Positions 50,460 to 58,535 of a DNA stretch of 64,000 bases are shown piece after piece. A program made the position numbers and the translations under genes. This DNA comes from an uncultured Eubacteriales bacterium (GTDB lineage Bacteria > Bacillota > Clostridia > Christensenellales > Aristaeellaceae), in NCBI GenBank assembly GCA_902789795.1, contig CADAPM010000002.1, positions 62,001-126,000 of the forward strand, given 5' to 3'. The notes under the pieces were generated by a model. That model made no database searches, was not told the origin of the DNA, and saw nothing but the letters and a program-made list of their open reading frames with translations. How positions within the stretch are numbered: position 1 is the stretch's first letter; the number at the start of each line of letters is the position of its first letter.

Positions 50460-51184
50460 GCATCGCCGCTATGGCCACCGGATTCTATTCTGATCTTCAT
50501 ATTCATTCCTGCCTCTCCCCTTGCGCCGATAATGATATGACCCCCGCCGATATCTGCGCGATGGCAAAGCTGAAGGGGCTGGAGATCATCGCGGTCACGG
50601 ACCATAACGCAGCTTTAAATCTGCCATACATTCAGACCGCGGCGGATTATTATGGCCTGCTGCTGATCCCGGGCATGGAGATCACCACGCGCGAAGAAGT
50701 GCACATGCTCGGATATTTCCCGGATGTAGACACGGCGCTCGCCTTCGGCGATTTCCTGAAGCCACATATGCCCAAGCTGAAGAACAAGCCCGATTACTTT
50801 GGCCACCAGTGGGTCATGAACGAAGACGGCGAGATCTTAAGAGAAGAAGACACGCTCCTGATGGGCGCCAGTGACCTGTCTCTGAAGGCTGCGGCCCAGG
50901 CCGTGCGCGAGTTTAACGGCGTTCCCGTTCCGGCGCATATCAATCGAGGGGCCCATGGTCTGTTTTCCAACCTCGGCTTTTTCCCGGAGGATATCGAGTT
51001 CACCGCGGTAGAAGTCTGGCGCGCCCTCCCCTGCTCTCATTCAGCACAAGCAGGACGTGTCGTGCTCCACTCCTCGGATGCGCATTATCTGGGAGATATC
51101 CTGGAAGCGGAAGTGACCCTGCCGCTGCCGGAGCGCTCAGTACAGGCGTTTCTGGAATACCTGAAACATCCTGTCAAAACTTAA
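50456..51184 (+). CDS. PHP-domain phosphoesterase
   Basis: A 242-aa PHP phosphoesterase with metal-binding motifs DLHIHSCLSPC (near residue 14), TDHNA (about 48), PGMEITTREEVHMLGYF, PAHINRG and HSSDAHYLGDI (near 200). Families with this domain hydrolyse phosphodiesters or phosphoesters with metal ions. Similar genes occur in the hfs-type hydrogenase loci, where the role is unknown; a second-messenger phosphodiesterase is one idea. A TTG at 50456 overlaps the stop of the previous gene and is taken as start; the ATG at 50471 is an alternative, both with weak ribosome-binding sites. A hairpin terminator follows. Confidence 0.85.
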   Translation: MSIAAMATGFYSDLHIHSCLSPCADNDMTPADICAMAKLKGLEIIAVTDHNAALNLPYIQTAADYYGLLLIPGMEITTREEVHMLGYFPDVDTALAFGDFLKPHMPKLKNKPDYFGHQWVMNEDGEILREEDTLLMGASDLSLKAAAQAVREFNGVPVPAHINRGAHGLFSNLGFFPEDIEFTAVEVWRALPCSHSAQAGRVVLHSSDAHYLGDILEAEVTLPLPERSVQAFLEYLKHPVKT

Positions 51185-51196
51185 TCAGCATGAAAA

Positions 51197-51223
51197 CACC
51201 TCCTGCCGAAACGACAGGAGGTG
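51197..51223. terminator. Bidirectional terminator between PHP gene and phosphoglucomutase
   Basis: A 9-bp perfect stem CACCTCCTG (51197-51205) with CAGGAGGTG (51215-51223), 9-nt loop. On the minus strand it is followed by TTTTC; on the plus strand by a weaker T-rich tract. Confidence 0.8.
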
Positions 51224-51241
51224 CTTGAGCTTTTGGGATTA

Positions 51242-52957
51242 TTACGCCATCAGCGCCTGGGAGCTTTCAGCCAGCTTCTTGTTGAGTTCCGCGGAAGCTT
51301 CAGCCGTGGCAGCCTTGGTGTTGACATAGAGCTTGATCTTGGGCTCAGTGCCGCTGGGACGGATGCAGACCCAGTTGTTGTCCTCGAGCTCGAAATAGAG
51401 CACGTCGGAAGGCGGGGTCGTGAGCTTGGTCACGCCATCGGCGGCCGTGCGTTCGCCCTTCAGATAATCGCGGACAGCGATCACCTTGAGGCCGGCCAGC
51501 TCAGCGGGCGCATGCTCGCGAAGACCGGACATGATGCCCTTCATCTTCGCGACGCCGTCTTTGCCGGGCAGCGTGACGGAAATGACCTTTTCCGTGTAGT
51601 AGCCATATTTCTTGTACAGCTCCTGCAGCTCGTCATACAGGGTGGTATGGTTGGACATGGCCGTGCAGGCCGCTTCGGTCAGCAGCAGGGACGCGTTGAC
51701 GCCATCCTTGTCGCGAACGGACGTGCCGGAAAGATAGCCGAAGCTCTCTTCAAAGCCGAACAGGAAAGTGTATTCACCTGTCTCGCTGAACTGCTGGATC
51801 TTTTCACCGATAAACTTGAAGCCCGTCAGCACGTCGAAGAAGGTCACACCGTAATCGGCAGCGATGGCGCGGGCCATTTCCGTGGACACGATGGATTTGA
51901 CTGCAGCGCCGTTCTTCGGCAGCGTGCCGTTCAGCTTGCGGCTTTCCAGCACATGATGGAGCAGCAGGCAGCCGATCTGGTTGCCGGTCAGGGTATGGAA
52001 CACGCCCTGCTGGTCGCGTACAGCCACGCCCATGCGGTCGCAGTCCGGGTCAGTGCCGAATACCACGGTCGCGCCCACTTCGTCCGCCAGCGGGATCGCC
52101 AGCTTGAAAGCGGCCGGATCTTCGGGGTTGGGAGCGGTAACGGTCGGGAATGAGCCATCGGGCATTTCCTGTTCCTTGACAACGGTCACGTGGCTCACGC
52201 CCAGTTCCTTGAGCATCCTTCTGACCGGGACATTGCCGGAGCCGTGCAGCGGCGTATAGACGATGCGGAGGTTGGGGCCTTCCTTCTTTAGCAGTTCGGG
52301 CCTAAGGGAGAGTTGCTTGATCATCGCAATGTAATCATCGTCGACTTCGGCGTTGCCGATGATCTTGAGCAGGCCCTTTTCGAGCGCTTCCGCTTCGTCC
52401 ATGGGCTGGCACTCGGGATAGGTCAGGGAGCGGATATAGTTGGTCACAGCCGTGGCGGCTTCGGGCCCGAGCTGGGCGCCGTCTTCGGCATAGACTTTGT
52501 AGCCGTTGTACTGCGGCGGGTTATGGCTGGCGGTGATGACGATGCCAGCGGCGGCATTCAGGTGGCGCACCGCGTAGGAAAGCACGGGAACGGGGCGCAG
52601 GGCATCGAAAAGATACGCCTTTACGTCGTTGGCGGCCAGCGTCAGGGCGGCAGCCTTGGCGAACACATCGCTGAAGTGGCGGCTGTCGTAGGCGATGGCG
52701 ACTCCGCGCTCGGAAATGCCCTCAGCCTTCAGATACAGCGCAAGACCTTTCGTGGCGCGCTGGACATTGTAGATATTCATCCTGTTCATGCCCATGCCGA
52801 TGACGCCGCGCATGCCCGCAGTGCCGAAAGACAGTTCTGTATAGAACCGGTCTTCGATCTCCTTTTCGTTGCCGCGGATGCTTTCCAGCTCCTCTACGGT
52901 CGCTGCGTCATCCTTGAACATGCTCAACCATTTTTCGTATTCTTCACGATAGCCCAT
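51242..52957 (-). CDS. pgcA: Phosphoglucomutase/phosphomannomutase
   Basis: A 571-aa alpha-D-phosphohexomutase of the Firmicutes PgcA type. The phosphoserine loop ITASHNPPQYNGYK (Ser144) follows the first domain (SFGTAGMRG), the metal loop DPDCDRMG is in the middle, and the sugar-binding GFEESFGYLSG and the phosphate-binding RPSGTEPKIK near the C-terminus are intact. It interconverts glucose-1-phosphate (made by the cellobiose phosphorylase) and glucose-6-phosphate and supplies UDP-glucose synthesis. Start: the ATG at 52957 has AGGAG at the right distance; an in-frame ATG at 52963 is too close to it. It has its own promoter. Confidence 0.94.
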   Translation of the reverse strand: MGYREEYEKWLSMFKDDAATVEELESIRGNEKEIEDRFYTELSFGTAGMRGVIGMGMNRMNIYNVQRATKGLALYLKAEGISERGVAIAYDSRHFSDVFAKAAALTLAANDVKAYLFDALRPVPVLSYAVRHLNAAAGIVITASHNPPQYNGYKVYAEDGAQLGPEAATAVTNYIRSLTYPECQPMDEAEALEKGLLKIIGNAEVDDDYIAMIKQLSLRPELLKKEGPNLRIVYTPLHGSGNVPVRRMLKELGVSHVTVVKEQEMPDGSFPTVTAPNPEDPAAFKLAIPLADEVGATVVFGTDPDCDRMGVAVRDQQGVFHTLTGNQIGCLLLHHVLESRKLNGTLPKNGAAVKSIVSTEMARAIAADYGVTFFDVLTGFKFIGEKIQQFSETGEYTFLFGFEESFGYLSGTSVRDKDGVNASLLLTEAACTAMSNHTTLYDELQELYKKYGYYTEKVISVTLPGKDGVAKMKGIMSGLREHAPAELAGLKVIAVRDYLKGERTAADGVTKLTTPPSDVLYFELEDNNWVCIRPSGTEPKIKLYVNTKAATAEASAELNKKLAESSQALMA

Positions 52958-52993
52958 GTGCATTAACTCCTTTCCAGTATTAAGTTTGTTACA

Positions 52994-53021
52994 ATTATAA
53001 CAGATTTCCAGAAAAGCACAA
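52994..53021 (-). promoter_or_regulatory. Promoter of pgcA
   Basis: Minus strand TTGTGC (53021-53016), 16-bp spacer, TATAAT (52999-52994), 37 bp before the start. Confidence 0.6.
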
Positions 53022-53055
53022 GAAAAAAATAATGAAATCCGGTCTTTTATGGACA

Positions 53056-53080
53056 TAAAAAGCGCCGTTGGATCGGCGCT
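53056..53080 (-). terminator. Terminator of the glp-like operon
   Basis: A 7-bp perfect stem AGCGCCG (53061-53067) with CGGCGCT (53074-53080), 6-nt loop, followed by TTTTTA on the minus strand. It ends the transcript of the HAD gene. Confidence 0.82.
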
Positions 53081-53102
53081 ATGGAAGTATGTGTCAGAAT
53101 GA

Positions 53103-53909
53103 TCACCGGATCGCTTCCCAGATGTCAGTAATGCTCTGGCAGGTGAATGTGGGCTTTACCTCACTGGCTTCCCAGACCTCGCGGGTCGTTTCCCCGCTGA
53201 AGACGAGGACTGTCGTGATACCGGCATTCACGCCGCAGGCGATATCCGTGTAGATACGGTCGCCCACTAACACTGTTTCATCCGCTTTGCGGCCCACCTT
53301 TGCCATCGCCAGCTGCGCGATGGCGGGTTCAGGCTTGCCGATGAAATAGGGCTTGCGCTTGGTGGCGTTAAATATCATCTGGCTCACAGAACCGCAGTCC
53401 GGGACATAACCGTAAGAGGTCGGACAGACCCAGTCCGGATTGGTGGCCACATACATGATCTCCGGTTTGGTCGTCAGCAGGCGGCACGCGTCATCCAGTT
53501 TCTGGAAGGTGAGCTCTGTATCAAAGCCCATGATGATGCCGTCGATCCCGTCCTCCAGATGATCGGTAATGGGAAATCCGGCTTTGCTGAGCTGCTGTCT
53601 GAAGGAGGCAGTGCCCAAAGCGTACAGCTTGTTTCCGTGATAGTTCTGCGCAAGATACACGCATGCGGCATCCGTCGAGGTGAAAAACTCGTCAGGCTCG
53701 GCGGGTATGCCGAGCCTGTTGAGTTTTTCCACATATTTGTCGACGGATTTCGAGGAATTGTTCGTCAGGTAAAGATACTGTCCGCCGTTGTGACGGATAG
53801 CGTCCAGAAAATCTATACAGTGCGGGAACAGATCGTCATCCAGGTAAAGGGTGCCGTCCATATCCAGCAGGTACAGCTTCTTTTCCCTGAGCGTCTCTTT
53901 GAAATCCAT
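53103..53909 (-). CDS. HAD-IIA family phosphatase (NagD-like)
   Basis: A 268-aa HAD phosphatase of subfamily IIA: motif I LLDMDGTLYLDDDL (D16 nucleophile), TNNSSKS as motif II, then the cap domain, and GKPEPAI and VLVGDRIYTDIACGVNAGITTVLVFSGET (in parts) as motifs III and IV. NagD-like enzymes act on nucleotides and sugar phosphates; relatives hydrolyse glycerol-phosphates. It is the last of four genes in the glycerol-3-phosphate-dehydrogenase-like operon, 7 bp after the DUF1667 gene, so a glycerol-phosphate phosphatase role is plausible but unproven. GAGGTTTAT precedes the ATG. Confidence 0.85.
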   Translation of the reverse strand: MDFKETLREKKLYLLDMDGTLYLDDDLFPHCIDFLDAIRHNGGQYLYLTNNSSKSVDKYVEKLNRLGIPAEPDEFFTSTDAACVYLAQNYHGNKLYALGTASFRQQLSKAGFPITDHLEDGIDGIIMGFDTELTFQKLDDACRLLTTKPEIMYVATNPDWVCPTSYGYVPDCGSVSQMIFNATKRKPYFIGKPEPAIAQLAMAKVGRKADETVLVGDRIYTDIACGVNAGITTVLVFSGETTREVWEASEVKPTFTCQSITDIWEAIR

Positions 53910-53916
53910 ATAAACC

Positions 53917-54261
53917 TCAGAGATTCTTCGTCACGACCACGTTCGCGTCTGTGCCGCAGATGTTCGCCAGAACGACCTGGCCAGCCTCGACCGGAGCGTG
54001 CAGGGAAACATGATTCAGTTCCTGCATGATGTCCATCAGCAGCTTCTTGGGGACCGCCTTATCCGTCTTGACCGGGCAGCGAGGATACAGGCCGCCTTCG
54101 AGACGAACGGTGGAGGTCAGAACACGTGTCGGGTTTTTGATCTCGTTATGGCCGTAAACCGCGCCGCGGGGGCAGGAGTTGCCGGTGACCGCGTAGTCGT
54201 TTTCTTCATCCACATGCAGGCGGCAGCCCTTCGGGCATACGATGCAAACCAGTTCTTTCAT
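53917..54261 (-). CDS. DUF1667 small iron-sulfur/cysteine protein
   Basis: A 114-aa protein of the DUF1667 family with the cysteine motifs CIVCPKGC (near residues 5-12), CPRG and CPVKTDKAVPK. In many Clostridia and Thermotogae it is encoded with two FAD subunits resembling GlpA and GlpB, so it may be a small electron-carrying subunit of that complex; this is inference from gene order. The ATG at 54261 has GGAGG 10 bp in front, better than the in-frame GTG at 54270. It overlaps none of its neighbours. Confidence 0.82.
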   Translation of the reverse strand: MKELVCIVCPKGCRLHVDEENDYAVTGNSCPRGAVYGHNEIKNPTRVLTSTVRLEGGLYPRCPVKTDKAVPKKLLMDIMQELNHVSLHAPVEAGQVVLANICGTDANVVVTKNL

Positions 54262-54266
54262 AACAG

Positions 54267-55523
54267 TCACGCCTCCCTTGCAGATACTGTGATCTCATTG
54301 CCGGTCACTGTATCAAGCAGCTTTCTCGGCAGGATGATATGCTCCATTTCGCCGGGCGCCATATGCTCGCGCTTATAGCTGATCACAAGCCTGTCGCCGT
54401 CCTTGATCTCGATCACGCTGTCCTTGAAGACCCTGCGGACGCGGAAGAATATATCCGCCGCCTTGGGCACGTTGTCAACGCGGATCTTCTGCGGTACGGT
54501 ATAGCCGACATCAGCGCCGTTGACGATGGTGATCGCGTTGCCCTGCTGTACGCCATTGAGCACATAGGCAGCCGCAGCCGCGCCTGCGCGCTCGCTCTCG
54601 GCGGATACATAGTCCACAAGGTCATGAACGTGAACAACGTTGCCGCAGGCAAAGATGCCGGGGACGCTCGTTTCCATATTCTCGTAAACGATCGCGCCGT
54701 TGGTCCTGGGATCCATGGCGATGCCCGCCGCGCGGGTCAGCTCGTTCTCCGGGATCAGGCCGACGGAAAGCAGCACGGTGTCGCAGTCGAACTCGAGGTT
54801 GGTGCCGGGGATGGGCTGGCGCTTGTCATCCAACTTATGCACCGTCACATGGCTGACGCGGCCGTTGGTCGCAACGATGTCCGTAATGGTGTGGGAGAGG
54901 TACAGCGGGATGCCCCAGTCTTCCAGGCACTGCACGATGTTGCGCATCAGGCCGCCGGAATAAGGCATCAACTCAACGCAGGCCAGGACCTTGGCGCCTT
55001 CCAGGGTCATACGGCGGGCCATAATGAGGCCGATATCGCCGGAGCCCAGGATCACGACGCGCTTGCCGACCATATAGCCTTCCATGTTCAGATAGCGCTG
55101 TGCGCTGCCTGCGGTAAAGACGCCGGCAGGACGGTCACCGGGGATGCCGATGGCGCCGCGGGTGCGCTCACGGCAGCCCATGGCCAGGATGATGGATTTG
55201 GCTTCCAGCACTTCATAGCCCTTGGCGGCGGAGATCACATGCACCTGATGCTGCGCGTTGATCTCGAGCACCATGGTATCCAGCATCACTTCGACGCCGG
55301 TATCATTGAGCATTTTGATGAAGCGTCCCGCGTACTCGGGGCCTGTCAGCTCTTCCTTGAAGCGGTGAAGGCCAAAGCCGTTGTGGATGCACTGGTTCAG
55401 AATACCGCCGAGCTCTTTGTCGCGCTCGACGATCAGGATATGCTTGAGTCCCTTTTCCCACGCGCTGCAAGCGGCAGCAAGACCGGCGGGGCCGCCGCCG
55501 ACTACGATCAGATCATAAGTCAT
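54267..55523 (-). CDS. FAD/NAD(P)-dependent oxidoreductase, GlpB-like partner
   Basis: A 418-aa pyridine-nucleotide-disulfide-type FAD protein: GGGPAGLAAACSA (about 9-21), ILAMGCRERTRGA, GIPGDRP, the second Rossmann motif GSGDIGLIMARRM (about 163-175) and GIFACGNVVHVHDLVD (about 295). Unlike thioredoxin reductases it has no CxxC pair in the middle; it resembles the electron-accepting subunit encoded with anaerobic glycerol-3-phosphate dehydrogenase-like proteins in Firmicutes. It overlaps the upstream GlpA-like gene by 4 bp. Confidence 0.85.
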   Translation of the reverse strand: MTYDLIVVGGGPAGLAAACSAWEKGLKHILIVERDKELGGILNQCIHNGFGLHRFKEELTGPEYAGRFIKMLNDTGVEVMLDTMVLEINAQHQVHVISAAKGYEVLEAKSIILAMGCRERTRGAIGIPGDRPAGVFTAGSAQRYLNMEGYMVGKRVVILGSGDIGLIMARRMTLEGAKVLACVELMPYSGGLMRNIVQCLEDWGIPLYLSHTITDIVATNGRVSHVTVHKLDDKRQPIPGTNLEFDCDTVLLSVGLIPENELTRAAGIAMDPRTNGAIVYENMETSVPGIFACGNVVHVHDLVDYVSAESERAGAAAAAYVLNGVQQGNAITIVNGADVGYTVPQKIRVDNVPKAADIFFRVRRVFKDSVIEIKDGDRLVISYKREHMAPGEMEHIILPRKLLDTVTGNEITVSAREA

Positions 55524-56962
55524 TTTGCGCTCACCTCCTGCTTAGTTTCAGCCAGCAAGAGCTGACTGCCTGCGCCATCCTGCGTGATCGTCATCGGGTC
55601 GAGATGCAGCTCACGAGCCAGGATATCAACCACACGCGGTCCGCAGAAACCACCCTGGCAGCGGCCCATGCCCGTGCCGGCGCGGCGCTTGATGCCGTCT
55701 ACGCTGCACGGAGGGATCGGGCTGTGGATAGCGTCCAGGATCTCGCCTTCCGTCACTGTCTCGCAGCGGCAGATGACGCGGCCATACGCGGGATTCTCCT
55801 TGATCGCCTCGCGGCGTTCTTCGTCGTTCATGAAGCGGAAGCGCTTCTTTTCGCGCGTGGTGATGGGGTTCGCTTTCTTTTCAGGATTGAAGCCGCACTG
55901 GCTGAGCAGCTTTACCGCTTCCAGCGCGATGGCGGGAGCGGAGGACAGACCGGGAGATTTGATGCCCGCGAGGTCGATGAAGTTCTCAGCGGCGATGCCG
56001 ATCTGGAACTCATCCTTATCCGTGTTCGCGCGGATACCGGCGAAATTGCGGATCGCGTTGCGGTAATTGATGGTCTGCATCGTCTTGTACGCCTTTTCGC
56101 GAACGAAGGCCATACCGGCAGCGGTGTTGTTGACGCGGTCACCGTCCTCGACGCCCTCGGCGTTGGGGCCGACCAGCAGGTTATGATCCATGGTCGGGGT
56201 GACCAGGACGCCCTTGCCGTCTTTGTTCGGGCACTGGAACAGGACGTGGTGAGCTCTGAAGCATTCTGACTTATCCATGACGTAATACTCGCCGCGGTTC
56301 GGGCAGACCGTGAAGGTCTTTTCCGCGACCATTTCGTGGATCTCGCCGCTGTGGACGCCGGCGGCGTTGATCACATATTTCGCCTCGAAAACTCCCTGGG
56401 GAGTCGTCAGACGGTAGCCGCCTTCCGGCAATTTTTCGATGTTGGTGACGCGGGCGTTGAGGGTCACCTTCACGCCGTTGCGCACCGCGGTCTCGGCAAA
56501 AGCGAGGGTGTAATCCCAGGGGGTAATGATACCCGCGCTGGGCGCGTACAGCGCGGACCGGACATCCTTGCTGACTTCGGGCTCCATTTCATGGATCTCG
56601 TCGGCATTGATGATCTTCAGGCCCGGAACGCCGTTCTGGACGCCGCGTTCATAGAGCATCTTGACCGTGGCTTCTTCCTCTTCCGTAAAGGCGAGGACCA
56701 GAGAGCCGATGCGGCTGAAGGGCACGCTCAGGTCTTTGCAGAGCTGTTCGGCCATGGCGTTGCCTTCTACGTTCAGTCTCGCCATGAGGGTGCCGGGTTT
56801 GGGGTCATAGCCCGCGTGGATGATCGCGCTGTTGGCACGGGAGGCGCCCATCGCGACATCGTTCTCTTTTTCCAGCACCAGCACGTCCGCCTGGTACTTG
56901 GACAGTTCGAAAGCCGTTGCTGCGCCGATTACACCGCAGCCGATAATACATACGTCATACAT
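55520..56962 (-). CDS. GlpA-like FAD-dependent glycerol-3-phosphate dehydrogenase-type protein with [2Fe-2S] domain
   Basis: A 480-aa protein: FAD-binding DAO domain at the N-terminus (DVCIIGCGVIGAATAFELSKY), ASRANSAIIHAGYDPKPGTL, a substrate barrel with NAAGVHSGEI, the GLSSAPAIALE segment, and a C-terminal BFD-like domain with CRCETVTEGE, CSVDGIKRRAGTGMGRCQGGFCG, giving four cysteines for a [2Fe-2S] cluster. This is the domain order of anaerobic glycerol-3-phosphate dehydrogenase GlpA. The next genes are the GlpB-like FAD protein, DUF1667 and a HAD phosphatase. The start ATG 56962 matches the domain; the ribosome-binding site AAGGAG lies 14 bp upstream, which is farther than usual. Other 2-hydroxyacid substrates are possible. 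Confidence 0.88.
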   Translation of the reverse strand: MYDVCIIGCGVIGAATAFELSKYQADVLVLEKENDVAMGASRANSAIIHAGYDPKPGTLMARLNVEGNAMAEQLCKDLSVPFSRIGSLVLAFTEEEEATVKMLYERGVQNGVPGLKIINADEIHEMEPEVSKDVRSALYAPSAGIITPWDYTLAFAETAVRNGVKVTLNARVTNIEKLPEGGYRLTTPQGVFEAKYVINAAGVHSGEIHEMVAEKTFTVCPNRGEYYVMDKSECFRAHHVLFQCPNKDGKGVLVTPTMDHNLLVGPNAEGVEDGDRVNNTAAGMAFVREKAYKTMQTINYRNAIRNFAGIRANTDKDEFQIGIAAENFIDLAGIKSPGLSSAPAIALEAVKLLSQCGFNPEKKANPITTREKKRFRFMNDEERREAIKENPAYGRVICRCETVTEGEILDAIHSPIPPCSVDGIKRRAGTGMGRCQGGFCGPRVVDILARELHLDPMTITQDGAGSQLLLAETKQEVSAK

Positions 56963-56999
56963 GGCAGCAGAATGCACTCCTTCTTGGTTATTTGTGGGT

Positions 57000-57028
57000 A
57001 TTATACCATTCATCCGGTCAATTTTCAA
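57000..57028 (-). promoter_or_regulatory. Proximal promoter of the glp-like operon
   Basis: Minus strand TTGAAA (57028-57023), 17-bp spacer, TATAAT (57005-57000). It would start transcription some 30 bp before the GlpA-like ATG. Confidence 0.72.
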
Positions 57029-57137
57029 CCAGATTTTGGGCACTTTTTTGGCATATGATTCCAAAATTTATGCCGAGAAGCTGCTGTTCCTTCAACAACC
57101 GATCTTGACGAACACCCCCTCGCGCCTTGTTTTTGAC

Positions 57138-57166
57138 ATTATAACACTTTGGTTTGACTTGGACAA
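57138..57166 (-). promoter_or_regulatory. Distal promoter of the glp-like operon
   Basis: Minus strand TTGTCC (57166-57161), 17-bp spacer, TATAAT (57143-57138). A second start, giving a leader of about 170 nt. The 466-bp gap from 56963 to 57428 holds these promoters and the divergent one below; no other feature was seen. Confidence 0.6.
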
Positions 57167-57345
57167 TCTGAACATTGCTAATGTTATTACATTTTTGTAA
57201 ATAAAAGTATACACTTGTATTGCAAAAATGTTAAGAGAATTATCGGAGCAAAAACGGGTCAGCCGATCATTGGAGCCGTCTTGCAAACCAACGCGCAAAT
57301 GCCCTGTATCAACAAAAAAATACCCGGCTCATGCTGAAATTATCA

Positions 57346-57374
57346 TTGAAAGGAAAGCTTTTTTCGTTTATAAT
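57346..57374 (+). promoter_or_regulatory. Promoter of the metallophosphoesterase/ppk transcript
   Basis: TTGAAA (57346-57351), 17-bp spacer, TATAAT (57369-57374), 54 bp before the start at 57429. Confidence 0.72.
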
Positions 57375-57428
57375 AGGTTTCGCCGTTTTCCAACGGTTGG
57401 TTTATTATGCATTTGAACGGAGGAGTGC

Positions 57429-58520
57429 ATGGGATACCGAAATGAGGATCCTATCTTTTACGTTAAAAAACATCACAGCTTCAGAGGCCTGATCATCATC
57501 CTGCTCATCGTTTTCATTTTCTCTGTCAGCACCGTTCTTGTGAACGCCTTTATCAACAGACAGGTACAGACTTCTCAGCTGTCAGTCACGATCCCACAGC
57601 TGCCGTCTTCCCTGCAGGGCTTCCGTATCCTTCACCTGTCCGATCTGCATGGAGCAGAATTTGGCGAAGGACAGGAGGGCATCAGCGCGGCGATCAAGAA
57701 TCTGCGTTATGATATCGTGGTCCTGTCTGGGGATATGACCGGAACGGACGGCAATTTTGACGGCCTCACCGGTATCCTGAACATCATCGGCGGAAAAGTG
57801 CCGGTGTTTCTGATCGCGGGCGATGAAGACCCGTCGCCTATCCAATCAAAGGCCCGCCTGAACAACCAGGTCAAAGCGGAGTATGTGATGGCGGCTGAAA
57901 AGCGCGGAGCGATCTTCCTGGACGCGCCGTACCCGCTGACGGTCGGCAAATCGACGGTCTGGTTGTGTCCTGAAAGCGTGTATACAACGGATGTCACCTT
58001 AACGGAGCACAGCATACGCTACAATCTCGATCTGCTGGAGAAAGTGCCCGAGACAGAGGACACCGCTGCCGAAAAGCGAGCGCTCAATTACTTGCTTGAG
58101 CGCCTCTCCAGGACCTCCGAAGCCCTGGCGACTATGAAGAGCGGCGACATTAAGATCTGTATCACTCACGCCCCGTTTACCGCCGACAACATCAGCGATC
58201 TTTTGTATCGGGAAGGCAGTGACTTGAGGAACAATGCGACCCCGGTCTCCCTGGTCCTTGCCGGGCATTACAATGCAGGACAGTGCTGCATTCCGGGTCT
58301 CGGGCCGGTATATGTGCCGGAAGAACTGGGCCTCTATCCTGAAAGCAGATGGTTTCCCGGCAGCAAGGGGCTGAGCGGATTGGTCACCTCCCGCGGCATC
58401 ACCCAGCACATCAGTCCCGGTTTGGGATCCGCCTCTGTCTATTCCCCCTTCTCCTGGCGTTTTTTCAATTCTCCCACCGTCACCCTGTTGACCCTCACAT
58501 CAAAACTGGTTTCACAATAA
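57429..58520 (+). CDS. Membrane-anchored metallophosphoesterase with altered metal motifs
   Basis: A 363-aa protein: N-terminal transmembrane helix (about 18-40), then a calcineurin-like phosphoesterase domain facing outside, similar to YkuE. Motifs: LHLSDLHGAEFGEG (near 72), VVLSGDMTGTDGN (near 100), IAGDEDPSP (near 135), THAPFTADN and LAGHYNAGQ. In active YkuE-type enzymes the third is GNHE/D and the last GHTHGGQ; here GDED and GHYNAGQ have lost histidines expected to bind metal, so activity may be altered or lost. It heads the run with ppk, cysE and cysS behind its own promoter. Confidence 0.78.
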   Translation: MGYRNEDPIFYVKKHHSFRGLIIILLIVFIFSVSTVLVNAFINRQVQTSQLSVTIPQLPSSLQGFRILHLSDLHGAEFGEGQEGISAAIKNLRYDIVVLSGDMTGTDGNFDGLTGILNIIGGKVPVFLIAGDEDPSPIQSKARLNNQVKAEYVMAAEKRGAIFLDAPYPLTVGKSTVWLCPESVYTTDVTLTEHSIRYNLDLLEKVPETEDTAAEKRALNYLLERLSRTSEALATMKSGDIKICITHAPFTADNISDLLYREGSDLRNNATPVSLVLAGHYNAGQCCIPGLGPVYVPEELGLYPESRWFPGSKGLSGLVTSRGITQHISPGLGSASVYSPFSWRFFNSPTVTLLTLTSKLVSQ

Positions 58521-58535
58521 GGACGGCTTTTTGCA

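Noticed and set aside
57228-57416. 62-codon plus-strand frame in the glp/metallophosphoesterase intergenic region
   Set aside because: It spans the promoter at 57346-57374, lacks a ribosome-binding site and shows no recognisable protein.
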